Assembly: GCA_030248195.1 (NCBI GenBank)
Contig: JASAND010027789.1
Span: 23,683 to 87,682 of the forward strand
Reading direction: 5' to 3'
Length of the DNA stretch: 64,000 bases
Origin: Trissonchulus latispiculum
Taxonomy: Eukaryota; Nematoda; Enoplea; Enoplida; Ironidae
Shown one piece after another: positions 1 through 13,500 of this stretch (its first letter is position 1; each line of letters starts with the position of its first letter). Both the position numbers and the translations under genes were made by a program. Under the pieces are notes generated by a model, which did no database searches, was not told the DNA's origin, and worked only from the letters and a program-made list of their open reading frames with translations.

Positions 1-930
1 TTTTGGGAGTTGCAAAGAGCTTTATACATCGTTTTTGAGCTTATTATCAGTACATTCACATGAGCTGATAGAACTGGCAAAATTAGCAAAAAATAGCTGA
101 AATTTTCTGTCATGCTGACACCTAACAGGATGAATATAGACCAAAAGTTTTTGAACATCGATTTCTCAAAACTGAGGAATCGGCCAAAAGTTCTTTTTGT
201 TCCGCGATATGAAGGACATATGAGCCGAGGGACGTTTTTCTGGATTTGGCTCAGCAGGTCTTAACGGTCGAGAAAATCGGCCAAATGCACAGTAACACGA
301 AATTTCGGAACTTCGCATTGAGTTTTCTTGCTACTCAATATGTTTTAGCCCAAACCAAGAAAAACGTCCCTCCGCAGAAGTGCGAATTTCTATTCTGCCG
401 AAAATCTCCGGAATCCGTCGAGTAGTTTTTGAGAAATCGATGTTCGAAACAAAATAATCGCAGTTTTGCCAAAATGGTTTTTCGCCCAAATCTCTAGCTG
501 AAAGCAATAAACTCCGGCTAATTGGCATTCATGAAATGTGCATTTGGACGATGTATCGATTGAGCATAACTAAGCCGATTTTGTCCTTAACATGTGGCAG
601 TAATTTTGAAAAAACTGATTTCCTCGAAAATGGACATTTTTTGACCCTAAAAACAGTTTTTTGCTTATACTGACTTAACCACTGGAGATATCTCAAAGGT
701 TGTAAGAGCAAAAATGTTCATTTTCGAGTCCTCTTTCCAGCCATACCAACCATTCCCGTGTCTTGTCTACCTTCTGGGAGCTTAAGGCCAAAAACCAAAA
801 CTTTCTTATCTTTAGGCCTAAGAATACGGGACTGGTCCTAAAATGTTAAAGAGCACGGAAATAGGTTATTTCGTAAGTTTTAGCCCTTTGCGTAAAGGAT
901 TAAAGCCGTAGGAGTCAAAAATACCCGAAA
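1..930. repeat. Dispersed ~0.9-kb repeat, copy 1 (cut by window edge)
   Basis: This stretch aligns by eye, in the same orientation, with about 59280-60215. Both contain the phrase AAAGAGCTTTATACATCG, a run of TTTTTGAGAAATC-type motifs and the shared end ACTGGTCC..AATGTTAAAG. No coding sequence survives in either copy; the short open frames are chance. The copy at 59 kb lies in an intron of the second GPCR gene. I do not recognise the family. Confidence 0.7.
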
Positions 931-977
931 GGAAACCAGCACCTTAAAACACTGAGATTTAGGAATAATACAGGATT

Positions 978-1104
978 ATAAACAACAGAAAGAATGCTGT
1001 CACTACAGCACTTCCGACCTGAAAAATTCGGGCCTGGGGTCGGGATCGAACCCACAACCTTTGGCTGTCTAGACCAACGCTCTACCGATTGAGCCACCCA
1101 GGCA
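978..1104 (-). mobile_element. tRNA-derived SINE
   Basis: The minus strand reads as a tRNA-like head: acceptor arm GCCTGGG/CCCAGGC, A box TGGCTCAATCGGTAGAGC, a TTGGT/GCCAA anticodon stem with loop CTAGACA, and B box GGTTCGATCCC. It is followed by a conserved body (GAATTTTTC...GTAGTGACA) that recurs at 17072-17372. Shared non-tRNA sequence after the head argues for a SINE rather than a tRNA gene. Further heads of this type lie near 53.6 kb and 63.6 kb. Confidence 0.7.
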
Positions 1105-1251
1105 CAATCGAACCAAGCTTAAGTTTGAATTCATTCCCAAACATTAAAACCCATATGAATTTGAGTAAATTCGGTTGACAAGCTGATAAACCAGAGAATT
1201 GTTGAATTGGACAGTTATAGTCTACGGACATGTATATTTATATATGTTTTA

Positions 1252-1511
<260 letters not shown>

Positions 1512-1577
1512 GGTGTTATATACAATCCCTGCATCAGCTAAATGAGTCAGGTTAGCAACATTGAGCTTATTTTGCAG

Positions 1578-4500
1578 CGAAGAGCAACAGCCGCAGGATC
1601 AGGGGCGCCAGTCCAGGGCAGAATGGAGAGGAGGAGGTCAGAAGACGGAGCGAAGGGGTCGGAGTCTGTCCCTTGTCTCCGGAGCGGGGGCGGCGCTGCT
1701 TTCGGAGCGCCACGCCTCAGATCTGAATCACTCTCTGGCCCTCTATCTCAATCAGATCATCTCCGTCACCGCTCTACTTCGCACGCTTACCTCCGTGATT
1801 GATAACAGAACAAAGGTTAGCACTAAGCTAAACCGATCCTTCTTATAATGCATGAAAGTGCTTTAGTATCTTGTACAATATCGCTTATACAGAAAGCTTT
1901 CCCGAAGGGGTGGCAAAAGGTGGCAGCGTCACCTGAGACAGTCAGAAAAAAATTTGGACCTCGGGTGGGATGTAACGCAAGAGGCTGACTATAACGGTCA
2001 ACCTTTTCGTTATTCTCAATATTACGAAATCACTTTACTTAGCTAATAGTTGGCTTGCCTAGTCAGCAAGCATTCCTTCACGTGTCATGTAGCTCCACCT
2101 ATAGGATAGGTTTGGTTGGGTGGGGTCCCCCCTTGGAGCTACATGATTGGGACACCCCAGCTAGAGGGCGCTTCTCTTGGGAGGGGGTTTCTCCGTCAAA
2201 CTTCTCCCCCGTTCAGTTGTGGGTTTTCCCTTGTACAGTCTAGTCGCTATTCTCTCTCTGTTCTCTCCCTATCTCCTGTGTACAGTTTTCTCCCCCTGTA
2301 ATTATCCAGTGGGCCTATACTTTGGTACGTTAGCGGGGCTTCGCCCATATAAATTAATTGGTGAGTCTGTGTGTGTAAGTTCTTTTCTATTAGTATAACT
2401 GTTTGTTTGTCTGTTGGGCTTTGCCCCCCTAAATTTATATACTTGTTATTTCTATATTTGCTCTATTTCCATAAATACTTGTTGTACTTATTAAATATCT
2501 CCACTAGCTGTGTGTACTTTTGGTAGGTCTTACTGAGCTCCTAGGTTAGTTTAGTGTTATTTCTGAGGTGAGCGGGTGTCACCCACTCACTAGGGCTATT
2601 TATTTGGCGAGGCTTCCCCGGCCGGCTCCTGCGCGGTTGGTGTGTTATTCACTTGTGCCACGGTCTCCTCGCTTGAGTTGCTCTCGCGGGGTAACGGTAC
2701 TTTTGTGTTAGGCTAGTTTCACTCTGGTACCGCTACATTAGGCTGCCAGGAGCTCAGGGTGTCAAATTTGGCCTTGCGGTTTGAATCCCTTCGCTAAAAT
2801 TTTCAAATTTTTATTTCGGTAAATTTTTGTTAATTTTTCTGTGGGGGTTAAACCCGTGGTAAACCTTTCTTTTGCCGTTCAATCACTTTTGTCCATTTTT
2901 CTACGTACGTATTTTTACCCCCCTCCCCCTAGGGTCAAAATTTTTAAAATTTTTTCTCTAGGTGTTTGTGTGTTTATATACGTATAATTGTGTATGCGTG
3001 TGGGTTTGACCCAATACCAATTTTAGGCTGCAAATAATTTTTATATCTTTTGGGGTGAGCTAGTTTAGGGCATTTTTCTCGGGATTTGAGGTAGGAAATA
3101 ACATCAAATTTTTTGTAGTGTCAAAAATAACTTAATTTTCGTTAATTTGTCATTTTATTGCGATACCTGGTATTTTGCCCTGTGTATTTGTGATAATTTG
3201 TCAAATTTTGTCTGTTTTCAGGTTATATTTGTATAACCCCCTTGATTTTAGGTTATTTTTGCATAATCCCCTTATTTTCAGGTCCTGAGTGAGTTTGCTC
3301 TATTTAGCAATTGTACTGTGATTTTTGTAGCCGGTATCGCACTAATTTCCATTATACGTATATAACTTGTGTTTTTTGTGGGGTACCTAGAGGTAAATCC
3401 GTTTGTATTTTTGCTTGTGAATAATTTTTTCAGCACTTTTAGTCAAACGGGTTTCACCCAAGAATTTTGAAAAATGGATTCTGTACGTATGTCCGAAAGA
3501 TTGAAGGCTAAGAAGGAAAGGAATCAGCCGTATCCTAATCCAAGTTGCTGTAGAGAAAATGCTGGTGGAACCATGCGGGGCATTCACCGAGCGGGTCCGT
3601 CCACTTCGGGTGTTCAGGATTCGGCTCTGGAACTCCGCCCGCGGGCCAGTTCGGCGTCGCAGGCGGATTTGAGGACACGAGGTGCTGGTTTGGGAGACTA
3701 CAGAAGGGGCGTCGCCCGTTCTGTTGGCGGCAGTTTGTCCGGTTCTGTGCAGGATTTGGAGGATATTGGTCCGTTGACGGCTGTCACTTCGCAGGAATCC
3801 GTCTATGTTTCGGCAGCTTCGAGCATGGAATCTCTGCAAAATGATTCTGCCGACCCCCCTAGCGGTGCAACCGCTCGGGCCAGGTCCTTCACTGACCAAA
3901 CGGTAAGAAACCTGGACTGGAACATGTCTGGCCAACAACAGAGCGGCTCTCCCCAAAGTTTTGGGTCGAGCCCCGGGGACCAAACGATAATTGGTCGGGA
4001 TGAGTTCATAGGGCCGGGTCCGACCCGACCCCATGCAACTCCCGTCGCGAATCTGGTACTCCCCGTGGCCTCGGCTTCGCCGGACCAACCCTCTGTGTCG
4101 GGATTTTCTGGTGCTGCTTCGCAGAATTTCGGGTTGTTGGACTTGGACCTCGACCAGGAATTCACTTTGGGGACCACAGCATTGGCCAATTTGGTGTTAG
4201 AGCCGACAACTGACGAAAGATTGTCATGGGATCCCGCGTATGATGGCGTTCAGTTGTCGGGGGCTCTAGCAAATGGTCGATTCGGAACGTCGGCCATCTC
4301 TACAGGATTGGGTACGCCGGTAACAACAAGTTATGGAGATATGAGCCAATTCGCGATTCAGTCGCGTTTGCGCACCACTCACCGAGATTTTTTGCTAACG
4401 AACCAACGAAATGAAAACTCATTCATGGTGCGAATGAGTGCGACGGTGCTGAATAGCACTGTGATAAGACCGGACCTGTTATCTTCACCGGCCAATTTTT

Positions 4501-7500
4501 CATCGCCGTTGACGCATCGGTCTAACCTTAGGCTGCCTTCGGTTCGCGGTGCGCGAGCCGGAAATCGAGTTCGCACCGGTGGCCGAAATCTCTTACCTGC
4601 CGTTCGGGAACTCGGTGACACCGGTTCCTCGGACTTTTCCGGACCGATTGGTCGACTTTCATCGCCAGGTGGTCGAGCGGCGTCGCCGGCTCGGCCCGAG
4701 ATTCCGACTGTCCCGGTCCTGGGGCATGTCAATGTGCTTCAACTGACCCCAGAAACCGTCCATGTTCTTCATGATTACTTGAAATGGTTCAAGTCAATCT
4801 CGAAGTTCAAGGGGCGAAAAGGTGGCATTCAGCTGTCGACGTGGCTTCGCATGTTTGAGAACACTTGGTCGGCAAGCTTGGCCCCAGCCGAGCTAAAGAA
4901 GGCTATTCTTTGGTATCTGCTGGAAGATAATGTCAAACAAGATCTCGAGGGTCATACCCTCGAGACCTATGAAGAGCTGGAGGCGGTTTTGAAGCAGCTT
5001 TATGAGCCAGTCGCCAAAACATCCGATCAGTTTGCTCGAGAGTTTTTCGAGCGGGCGCAAAAAGCGTCCGAAACGTGCCATGAGTACCTCATCGAGTTGA
5101 GGACGCTCGCCTGTAAAGCTTTTCCCGACGTCGAGCCGAAAGTTCGCGAGTTGAAGGTTGTGGATCGCGCGACGCGCGGTCTAAAACCTTCGATTCGGGC
5201 GAAAGTGGCAAGTTCATTCGCCGACGCGACCTATTGGGCTTATGATCGGCCGAATGATATTTTTATGCGAGCGGTACGTATACTGCAGTCGGTTGAAGAG
5301 GGCGACAGCCAGTCAAAGTCATGGATAAAAAGAAGGGATAGAGATTGGAAGAGGGGAGGGGAGAGAGGGGGGAGGAGAGGGGGGGAGGGGGAGGGGGGGG
5401 GGGGGGGGGGGGTGGCGAGGGGGGAGGGGGGGGGGGGGGGGGGGGGGTTGTTTTTGGTGGGTTTTTGTTGTGGTCTTTCTGTCTTTTTGGGGGTTAGTTT
5501 TGTCTGTTTTTGTTGGGAGGGTTTGAATTTCTATTTTTTTCCCTTTCAACATTTCTACCTTAGATTATTATTCTTTATTCTTTCAATAGCTTCTATTAAT
5601 TTCAACTAATTCCCACACGAGCTTTTATATTTTCTTACTTTTCATATCTATTCCTTAAAATTTTAAATTCTCTTTAATTTTAGTTTTGTGCCTGTTTTGC
5701 ATGTGTACCTGCACTTAATTCTATCTTTTTCAGTTCAGTTGCTATTTTGTATTTTCTGATTCTGGATCAAATTTACATCTGTGTCATTGTGTGCGCGAAC
5801 TATGGAGAAGAAGTCACCAAAGTCTGAACATCGCCGGAAGACGGACCCTATGATTGGTCAGGGTTTCGCCCAGGGCCAGCCGCCTGACCCTGATGACCTG
5901 GAGCAGTTCCCGGTCACTAACTACCTCAAATCAGTGGTAGATGATTTGGGCGGAGACCATCCATTGGGTCAGAATCCAGCTGTTCCTTCCTGTGTGGCGT
6001 CGACTTTTGTTGTCGCCTCCGACTCGCCGGTTGTCTCGGACAGTTTCCTGGACTCTGCAGCGCCAGCAAACATTTCGTACGGTGAACTCTACAGTGGCGT
6101 AACCACAGCGGCAGAGAGACGGATGGCAATGGGAGCGGCCCATTTGGACCCCCAACCTGATATGCCGACGCCATCCCCGGTGGACCCATTCAATGCTAGC
6201 TCGATGGATCCACAGTCACCTCCCGCGGTCGGCGCCGAGGTCACAATTGGGTACAACCCGGTGACCCAGGACACGTCGGCCGAGGCGAGGGGCTCTTCGG
6301 CCACACCGACTGGCCCCCGCGCCGGTTACGCACGCCAGTCCGACGCCCATTCTGGTAAAGAAGATCAACAGCCTGACAGTTCATCGGTGGTGCTGGGCGC
6401 CAAGCGTTCGGCGAGTAACGTCTCGGACGATTCGGAAGACGGGGCTGAACATCAGAAGACGAAGCCCGACGGGAAGAAACCGAAATCTACATCAGTGACT
6501 ATAACTTTGAAGGACTCTCGTTCCGCGGTGATACCCGGAACCTCGTCAGACACTGCCCAGTCGACGAAAGACTCGAGCGAGCCTCGCTCTTTGCTTGACA
6601 TTCGAAAACGGATTGAGGAACTGCAAGCTATGGAAGCTGAACTTTGTCAAAAGGTTGATGAATCAACCCAACAGAAGATGGATTCTTCTGTTTCTGCTTC
6701 TAGCTCTGGTTCTAAATCCCGACGGAAAGTCCGTCAATCTGACCGACGTCATCAGGCGGGCGACGCCCGGTCTGCTACGGAGACGGATGAGGCCGCTTCG
6801 ACCTCGTCGCGTACAACCAGATCGTCTCGTCGCTTACAACAGAAGGCGGCCCAAGCCAAACAGCAGATTCAACCTGACCCTCCCCGAGCTGCACAAATGG
6901 AAACCAACCCATCAGTGGCTCAGGAGACGGCAACGCCGGCTTCTAACCAGCCCGAATCCATGGGATCGGACGACGACTGCCAAATTTTGGATGAACATTT
7001 GGTAGTAGACGAAGCTGGGGCAGAATCGGCAACAGCCAGCATTGGTGACGAGTTCTTCGGTCAAACTGCCGCACGGTTCGCCGCCGGCATGGATGATATG
7101 GCCGCAAGTGTGCCAGTGGTACAACCAGGGCACGCTTATTCCCTGCCAGTGATGAGATCTGCACTGGAAGAGATACAGACAGCTGATCCTTTGACTCTTC
7201 GCTCGAGGGCTATGCAACTAACTGTGCGTGAGCCTACTCAGGCCGAGATTGACGCAGTGCCTCACGAGTTTCGTGTGCGCGCTGCCGATCATGCCATGGG
7301 ATTTCAATCTTTCCTGAAATATCTACAACACGTCATAATGGGTCGAGAGGAAGAGCTCAAAATGGCGGAACCTTATGCTGGGGTAAAGGAAGCGGTTCAG
7401 GATGTCATCCTGCGCGACAAAGCGCTTCGTTATCAGCGCGTTCGGGTCGAAGACCTGACTTTACCTCCACATTTCCAGCAGCCAGTCAACCTGGTTCGGA

Positions 7501-10500
7501 CAATTGAGGATCTGGTTTGGGCTGTTCCCGACATCTGGCAACTTTATCGGATAACCGGTGTGGTTGCCATGGACACCGAAGGCGGAATTTCAGCTCAGTT
7601 CGGAAACAACCAGGAAGCCACGCTTAACATCCTCCAGATTGTGGGGCCTGTGCCGGCGGAACATCCGAAGGCATACCTCATCATGGTGAGCGAAATTCTG
7701 GCGACGACTACGGATTTCTATCCGGTTCTACATCTGATACGCATGATCTTGAATCCGCCCGAGCCAGTCTACATGGTCTTTGCGGGCGCTCATGCCGACA
7801 TGCTTCGTCTCGCCAGATTCTGTGGCGTTAGATACATGGAGAACTATGTGGCCGAACTGGGTGAAGTGGTGATCCAATCAATTCCGTACATTGAGGCACG
7901 GCGTCGCCGAGACCCCTCTGTACCGGAATATGGTTGGGAGGCCTACCATCAAGATGTCCACCATCCATTTTGGGAACAACATTATGGCCTTCACAAGTGG
8001 GCCGAAGCTTGCGATGTGCCTTCGGCGAAGGGAATGAAACCTGTTCGTTTCTACGGCTGCTCGGTTTTCCCGACAAAGGAAGACACTCAATATGCTCTGG
8101 CCGACGTGCTCAACATCTATTCCGTCTTGGCGACCATCGCGAAGGCGGTTACTGCCGAGGATTGGACTCAGATCATTTATCTCAGTGGCGCCCTCCATAC
8201 GTTTGGTCGCCATGCCAAAGTCTGGGCGAACATTGCCGGGACTAACTATGCGATGGGTCCTCTCCAGCAAGCCGCTGCCGATACGCCAAACTACGGGAAG
8301 GCGTCGAGAGAGCAGAAACAAGCGCAGCTGAAGAAACGACAGAAGCTGTCAAATAATCGGACTCAAATGATTGAAGATGCGAAGGGGAAATTTGCCTGGT
8401 CCCTGCTTATCCCGGAAGAAAAGGGTGGTAACACCATGCACCCTTTGCGAGTGGTGTCCTGGGTCCCGTTGCTTCGGATTTTGCGGGACTTTTGGATACT
8501 CAAATATCCAATATTGCGACGGAGGGACGACGTCCTCGATTGGGACCGATATGCCGCCGTCGCCGAGCGTCGACATCGGAGTGACCCTCTGTATGTCGTC
8601 GGCGAGCATCCGACATTGCAAGATCGTGAAGAAACCGCCGAGTCGGTAATCGAGCCGACTGGGTGGTCCGACTCGGAAGCGTCGGAGAAAAGTAGAACTA
8701 CGATTTCGTCAGCGCCGACGGAGACAGCAGTGGAGCCATCGCCGACGCGAGCTCCTCTGAGGCGGTTTCAGCAAATGTCCTTGCCGCCGCCACCAGCGAA
8801 GTTGCCACCATTGACTCTGTACCGACCCGGTACTGGAGATCCTCGGAGCCGAACCCAGCCACCGGAAACCTACCGGTCGGGCTTTCGCTCGGCACCGACT
8901 ACACCGAAGGCAACTGGTTCGGTGGAGGTACAACCTGCCGCCAGTTCTCAACCGGCCGACGAACGCGAGGAAGCGTATGAATCCGAACCGGAAGCGGGCG
9001 ACTTCAAAATTGTTGAAGAAGCCAACACCGACGAAGAAATGCCGATGGACGCCGACGAAGGCCGTCCACCGGACCGTTCATCGCGATCTCCGACTCCGAC
9101 GGAAGAAGATGCTCAACGGGAAGCCGGAACCTTCCGACCTCCGGCACTCGACGAGGGTGCTGCTGGTCCGGCAATGTATTCCCCTTTGCCTTTGACTGGG
9201 TGGGGCCGACCTCGCTCGGCTGGTCCTTTCCCGGCGGTCTCTCCTCCGCCTGGACTCCCGCCCTTGAGACAATCACTGCCGCCTGTGGGTTCGACCCCGG
9301 CCGCAGTTAACCCGTCCACGGTCGATGAACTTTTGGCTGCCCATCCTGGGATTCCCTTCCAGAGTTATCAGGAAGCTCGACGCTTCTTGATCGCGTGTGG
9401 GGAACGTCCCTATGGGGTAACTGGTCCATCGGGATTCCTGCCTTACCTGGACCACTGGGAACTTGAAATCCCAACCACTATCGTCCAATCAACTACAAGG
9501 ACCCATCCAGAAACAGGTGTCCAAACGCAGGAACTGGTACCCATGGCCCAGATGCAGCCCTACATCCAAATCTTCGGCCGGGATGGACTTGCTCTGTTAC
9601 GAACTCTCTATCTGGAGACTTTGCCCGGTATTACCCAACCTGCCCGCCACATTTATGTGGTTGGCCCGCCCTCGGACCCGGGTGATCCGTACTATAACCC
9701 CGAGGACTTCTTCCGGATGGTCGACCTGGGGCTCCCGGTTTTCTGGGAGGTGTATAAGGAAATCCCGGTGGGTGGAGAGGGTACTACCCAGCAGTGGAAT
9801 GAGCTGGTGATTCTCTATCGCCGGCGTAGCCATCGTCCTGAAGGGTGTACAGCGACGTATGGGGTCCTTCCTTTTGTGAACACTTTGAACATTTTGATCA
9901 TCGGCGACACCAACTTTTCTCGGGTAATTGAGCCGATGAAATTGGTTGCCGCCCAACGACAGATGGTCCAGCAGGTAATGGACGACATTGACCTTCAGGG
10001 GATGAACCCGGTGGAGGTGATGCGGGAATATGAGGGACTATATCAGCGGCCCAGTCGGCGATTGCCGGCAACTCAGACCCTTTTGGTCCCCAAGGAGGAG
10101 CTGGTGCTCCCATCCTCGACCGCTCCATCGATGGTGGTCACCCGACCGACTGTCCCGGTCCAACCTGTGGTACCTACTGCTCCGTCTTTGGTGGGGCAAC
10201 GCTTGACTACTTCGACCCCGTCGACATCTACGGCTCGGTCGGCCGCCAAAAGCCGACGCTTGGAACCTTCAGAGGGCGACGCCCGGGATGAGAAACCTGC
10301 TCAGAAGGCGCTACAACAACCCGAATCTCAGCCTTCGCCGACTAAGAAGAAATCGGAACCATCTACGTCCCGAAAGCCGACTGCGGTCGTCGGTATGGAC
10401 TTGGATCCAGCGGTTCCTGGAAGTGGTCGTGGTCGTGGCTCATCGCGATCGGAATCGGGTTCTGACTTGTCGACTCGGACTGGCAGGACCTGGTCGTCTC

Positions 10501-13500
10501 GCGGTCGAGGTCGCCGACTGGATTCGTCCGATCGGGGCCGACACCGCCCATCCGAGGGGGCTACGCCCGGTCCATCCAGATTTGGGCCCAGGGACACTGG
10601 AACTCGCGATACCCGTGGTGCCAAATCGACGTCTCGTCAGTCTCAGCGTCGAGAAGGATCGAAACCTCCGCCTTCGATCGAGTTGCGGGAGCGTACGTCG
10701 TCGTCGCATCGTCAGCGTCGCGAACGTTCGCCGAGCGGTGCTCGATATCGCTCGCCGACTCCGCCTCGCGATCGCAGGTCTGGATCACGATATACGCAAG
10801 AAGACATCAAACGTGCAGCGAGTCGAGAACGCCGACGTGAGGCCGACAGACGGTCGGCTACAACGCCGACGAAAGATCGCCGTCGTTCGTCGAGAGACCG
10901 ACCCCCGGCCTATCCGACATCTGATGATCGCCGAAAGGGTCGTGGCCATCGTCGGACCTCGACCCCGATTCAGAAGGGACGGTTCGAATCGCCGACCAGT
11001 AAGCGATATTCGCTACCGACGGTGACGGTTACACCGGGGCCTGGGAAACGGCAAGTCGTGCGAACTTTACCACCGGAATATCCCGATAACTACACCAAGG
11101 ACAATTTTCCTCCCTTTCGGGTATTCCTGGCGACGGTCCTCTGCGAAATGAAGAACGAGGACATGGGCGAACGGGTTCGGCGAGGTGTGACGGTTCCAGT
11201 CTATGAGCCATTCGTGATTGAGCAGCCGACTCAAGCGGAAATCGATGCTATCGTCCAGGCGTCGAATCCTGCTAAGCCGGTGGTATACCAACGGGACTTT
11301 TCCGGCCGCTGGCGGGCAACCAGCGTGCCTGGGGATCACCACTGGGACGAATTGCATCCTTGGGTCCAGCTTTTGCGTCGGGTTGTGCTCAACTGGTTGG
11401 TGGAAAATGCTGAGACGGCGCCTCGACTTCCAGATGACTTCATTGACAATTATCTGTATAACCATATGAAGGAGATCGACCCGGATTTGACGGAGCGGGT
11501 CACTATGAGACCGATTTCTGGTTTGGATGCCAACCGGAAACCGATGTCTCGGTCCAATTGGAAGATTCATCCGTACTGCTTTCCGAATGGGGATGTCTAT
11601 CCCGAGGTCATAGTCGATCGCATCGGCTCGAATGATCGTTGGGCGAATATTCTCGCGGTGGCAGCTCTTGTCCCCGAGATGTTTCGGTATCCGCATTTGC
11701 TGGGTAAGCGAAGAGCCGCCCACTTCTATGCCTGCAGCATGCATTCGCGCCGACTGCGATTGCGATGTTTGACTCTCCAGAAGGCGATGAAGCTGTACCA
11801 CCGCCCCCACGTGAACGGTATCACCGACGTGGAAGGGGAGCGGTTCCTCTATTTCTACATCCGCCATCACTATCCATTTTCTTTCATGTACCACCACAAG
11901 CGGTTCTTGTCATTGCCTGTCGAGCAGTTCCAGGGCCAGTACGTCCGTACAAAGGAACATTTGTACCAGGGCCGAAAGGGCTGGCACTGCAATGCCGAGG
12001 ACGTCTGCGAGCTGGTGTGGCGAGAAAGCCAGGCGGATGGTTACACCATTAAGCGCGAGACGGATCGACTGATGGCTGCCTACCATCCGTGTCGCCTTCA
12101 GATGTGGCAATCTGGGGCCGATCAGTTGACCCAGCGCCTGATCATGTATCACGCCCTCTACAATTCCCCGGAAATGCAGGACGAGCTGGTCGAAACGATC
12201 GGTTGCTTGTATGGGAAAGCTTCACAGGATCCATGGTGGGGCATCGGCGCCCGGCTTCGCCAGGACCTGAGGCCGGATGACATCCGTACCTATGGGCGAG
12301 AAAATTGGATCTTCGACCCGGATCGATGGGATGGTCGGAATATCCAAGGCTGTCTCTACACGGAAATGGGCTTGTGGTTCATGCAAGCCGGTCCGGATGA
12401 GCTTTGGGTTGACCGGTACAACCGACAACCCCTGCCGGACGATGAGATGGAGGCCTATCGCAAGGTCGTCCGTCAACGCATCCAGGCAGCAGCCGAGAAT
12501 TATCGTCAAGGAAAGCCCGCGCCGCCTTTCCATCGTAAGGACGCGCCGGCTGTGCTTCGAAATCAGCCGATTGACCTCGGACCCAATCGTCATGGGATCC
12601 ATATCATGGGATGCGCGCCCGAAGGCCAGGAGAAGAACGTCTATTCTCCGGCGGCTTACATCCTGATTTCCAATCCATTGGAACCCCATCCACGGGATGA
12701 CCATCGCCCTGAGGACATTATTATGGTCGAATACTGAGGGGGCTTTGCCCGATTCGACCCGGCCTTTCTCGGACTTTCTTCCCTGATCAGTGACTGGTCG
12801 TACCGAAATTCACTGTTTTGGACCTGATTTCCTGATCCTACCATCATTATGACTTTTTCATTGGATTTGGTCTAGCCTTCGTCCCATTCCACCCCAAATG
12901 GACCGGCGACGCCGAATTCCAATTCTCGGATGTGACTATTTTCACTTGATCTGATGATCCTGATCCATATATAGATCTATTGTTTTACCTCATTTTTGAT
13001 ATTTTTGTATGTGTTTTTGCGAAAGTGACGCTTTAGTATACGTATATTATTTTGTTTTGTTTTATCACTCGTGTATTTGACTAGTCGAATTCGAACCTGT
13101 AATTTCTTGTGTGTTTTCTAGTAATTCATATAGTATTTTCTACTGGTTATTTTGAACTTGGAATCTGCTTGTTGGTTTTGTCGAGCTTTATATATCTCGT
13201 ATATACTAGTGTTTTGTAGATTCGTAGTCTTGTTATTTAGTACGTATAGTCTAGTTTACTTAGAATTTTTGCTACAGTCCATATTTTGTTATTTTTTCTA
13301 TACTGGTTAATTTTGCATACTTGTTCGAGTTTTTCTTTGCCAATGCATAATATTTGCTCATAATTTTTGTGCTTTATATATAGCCTTATTTGATTACAGC
13401 TACTTATTTTTGTTGTGTATTTTGTCATTCCAATATATACTGCCATTCGTTTTTGCAGGGTACAACCCTATGCAGCTTTATTTTGTATACGTATCATATA

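Noticed and set aside
1032..1104. Functional tRNA gene (anticodon AGA)
   Set aside because: It recurs with conserved non-tRNA flanks, lacks the long variable arm expected for tRNA-Ser, and so is a SINE head.
2055..2398. ORFs within the LTRs repeated at 14168-14444
   Set aside because: Duplicated only because the LTRs are; frames differ by indels between the two copies.
5319..5552. Proline-rich minus-strand ORF
   Set aside because: Complement of the poly-G tract in gag.
7560..7600. AMDTEGG as an aspartic protease DTG/DSG motif in ORF2
   Set aside because: The residue after DT is Glu, not Gly, and the later HxD and Yx3D motifs fit a DEDDy exonuclease instead.
9885..9930. ILIIGDTNF as an SGNH/GDSL hydrolase block I
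   Set aside because: The motif is near the end of its globular region with no room for the later blocks, and has Thr where the catalytic Ser should be.
10288..11025. 245-codon plus-strand ORF and the long minus-strand ORF at 11067-11897
   Set aside because: Arg-rich shadow frames of the GC-rich ORF2; no independent signals.
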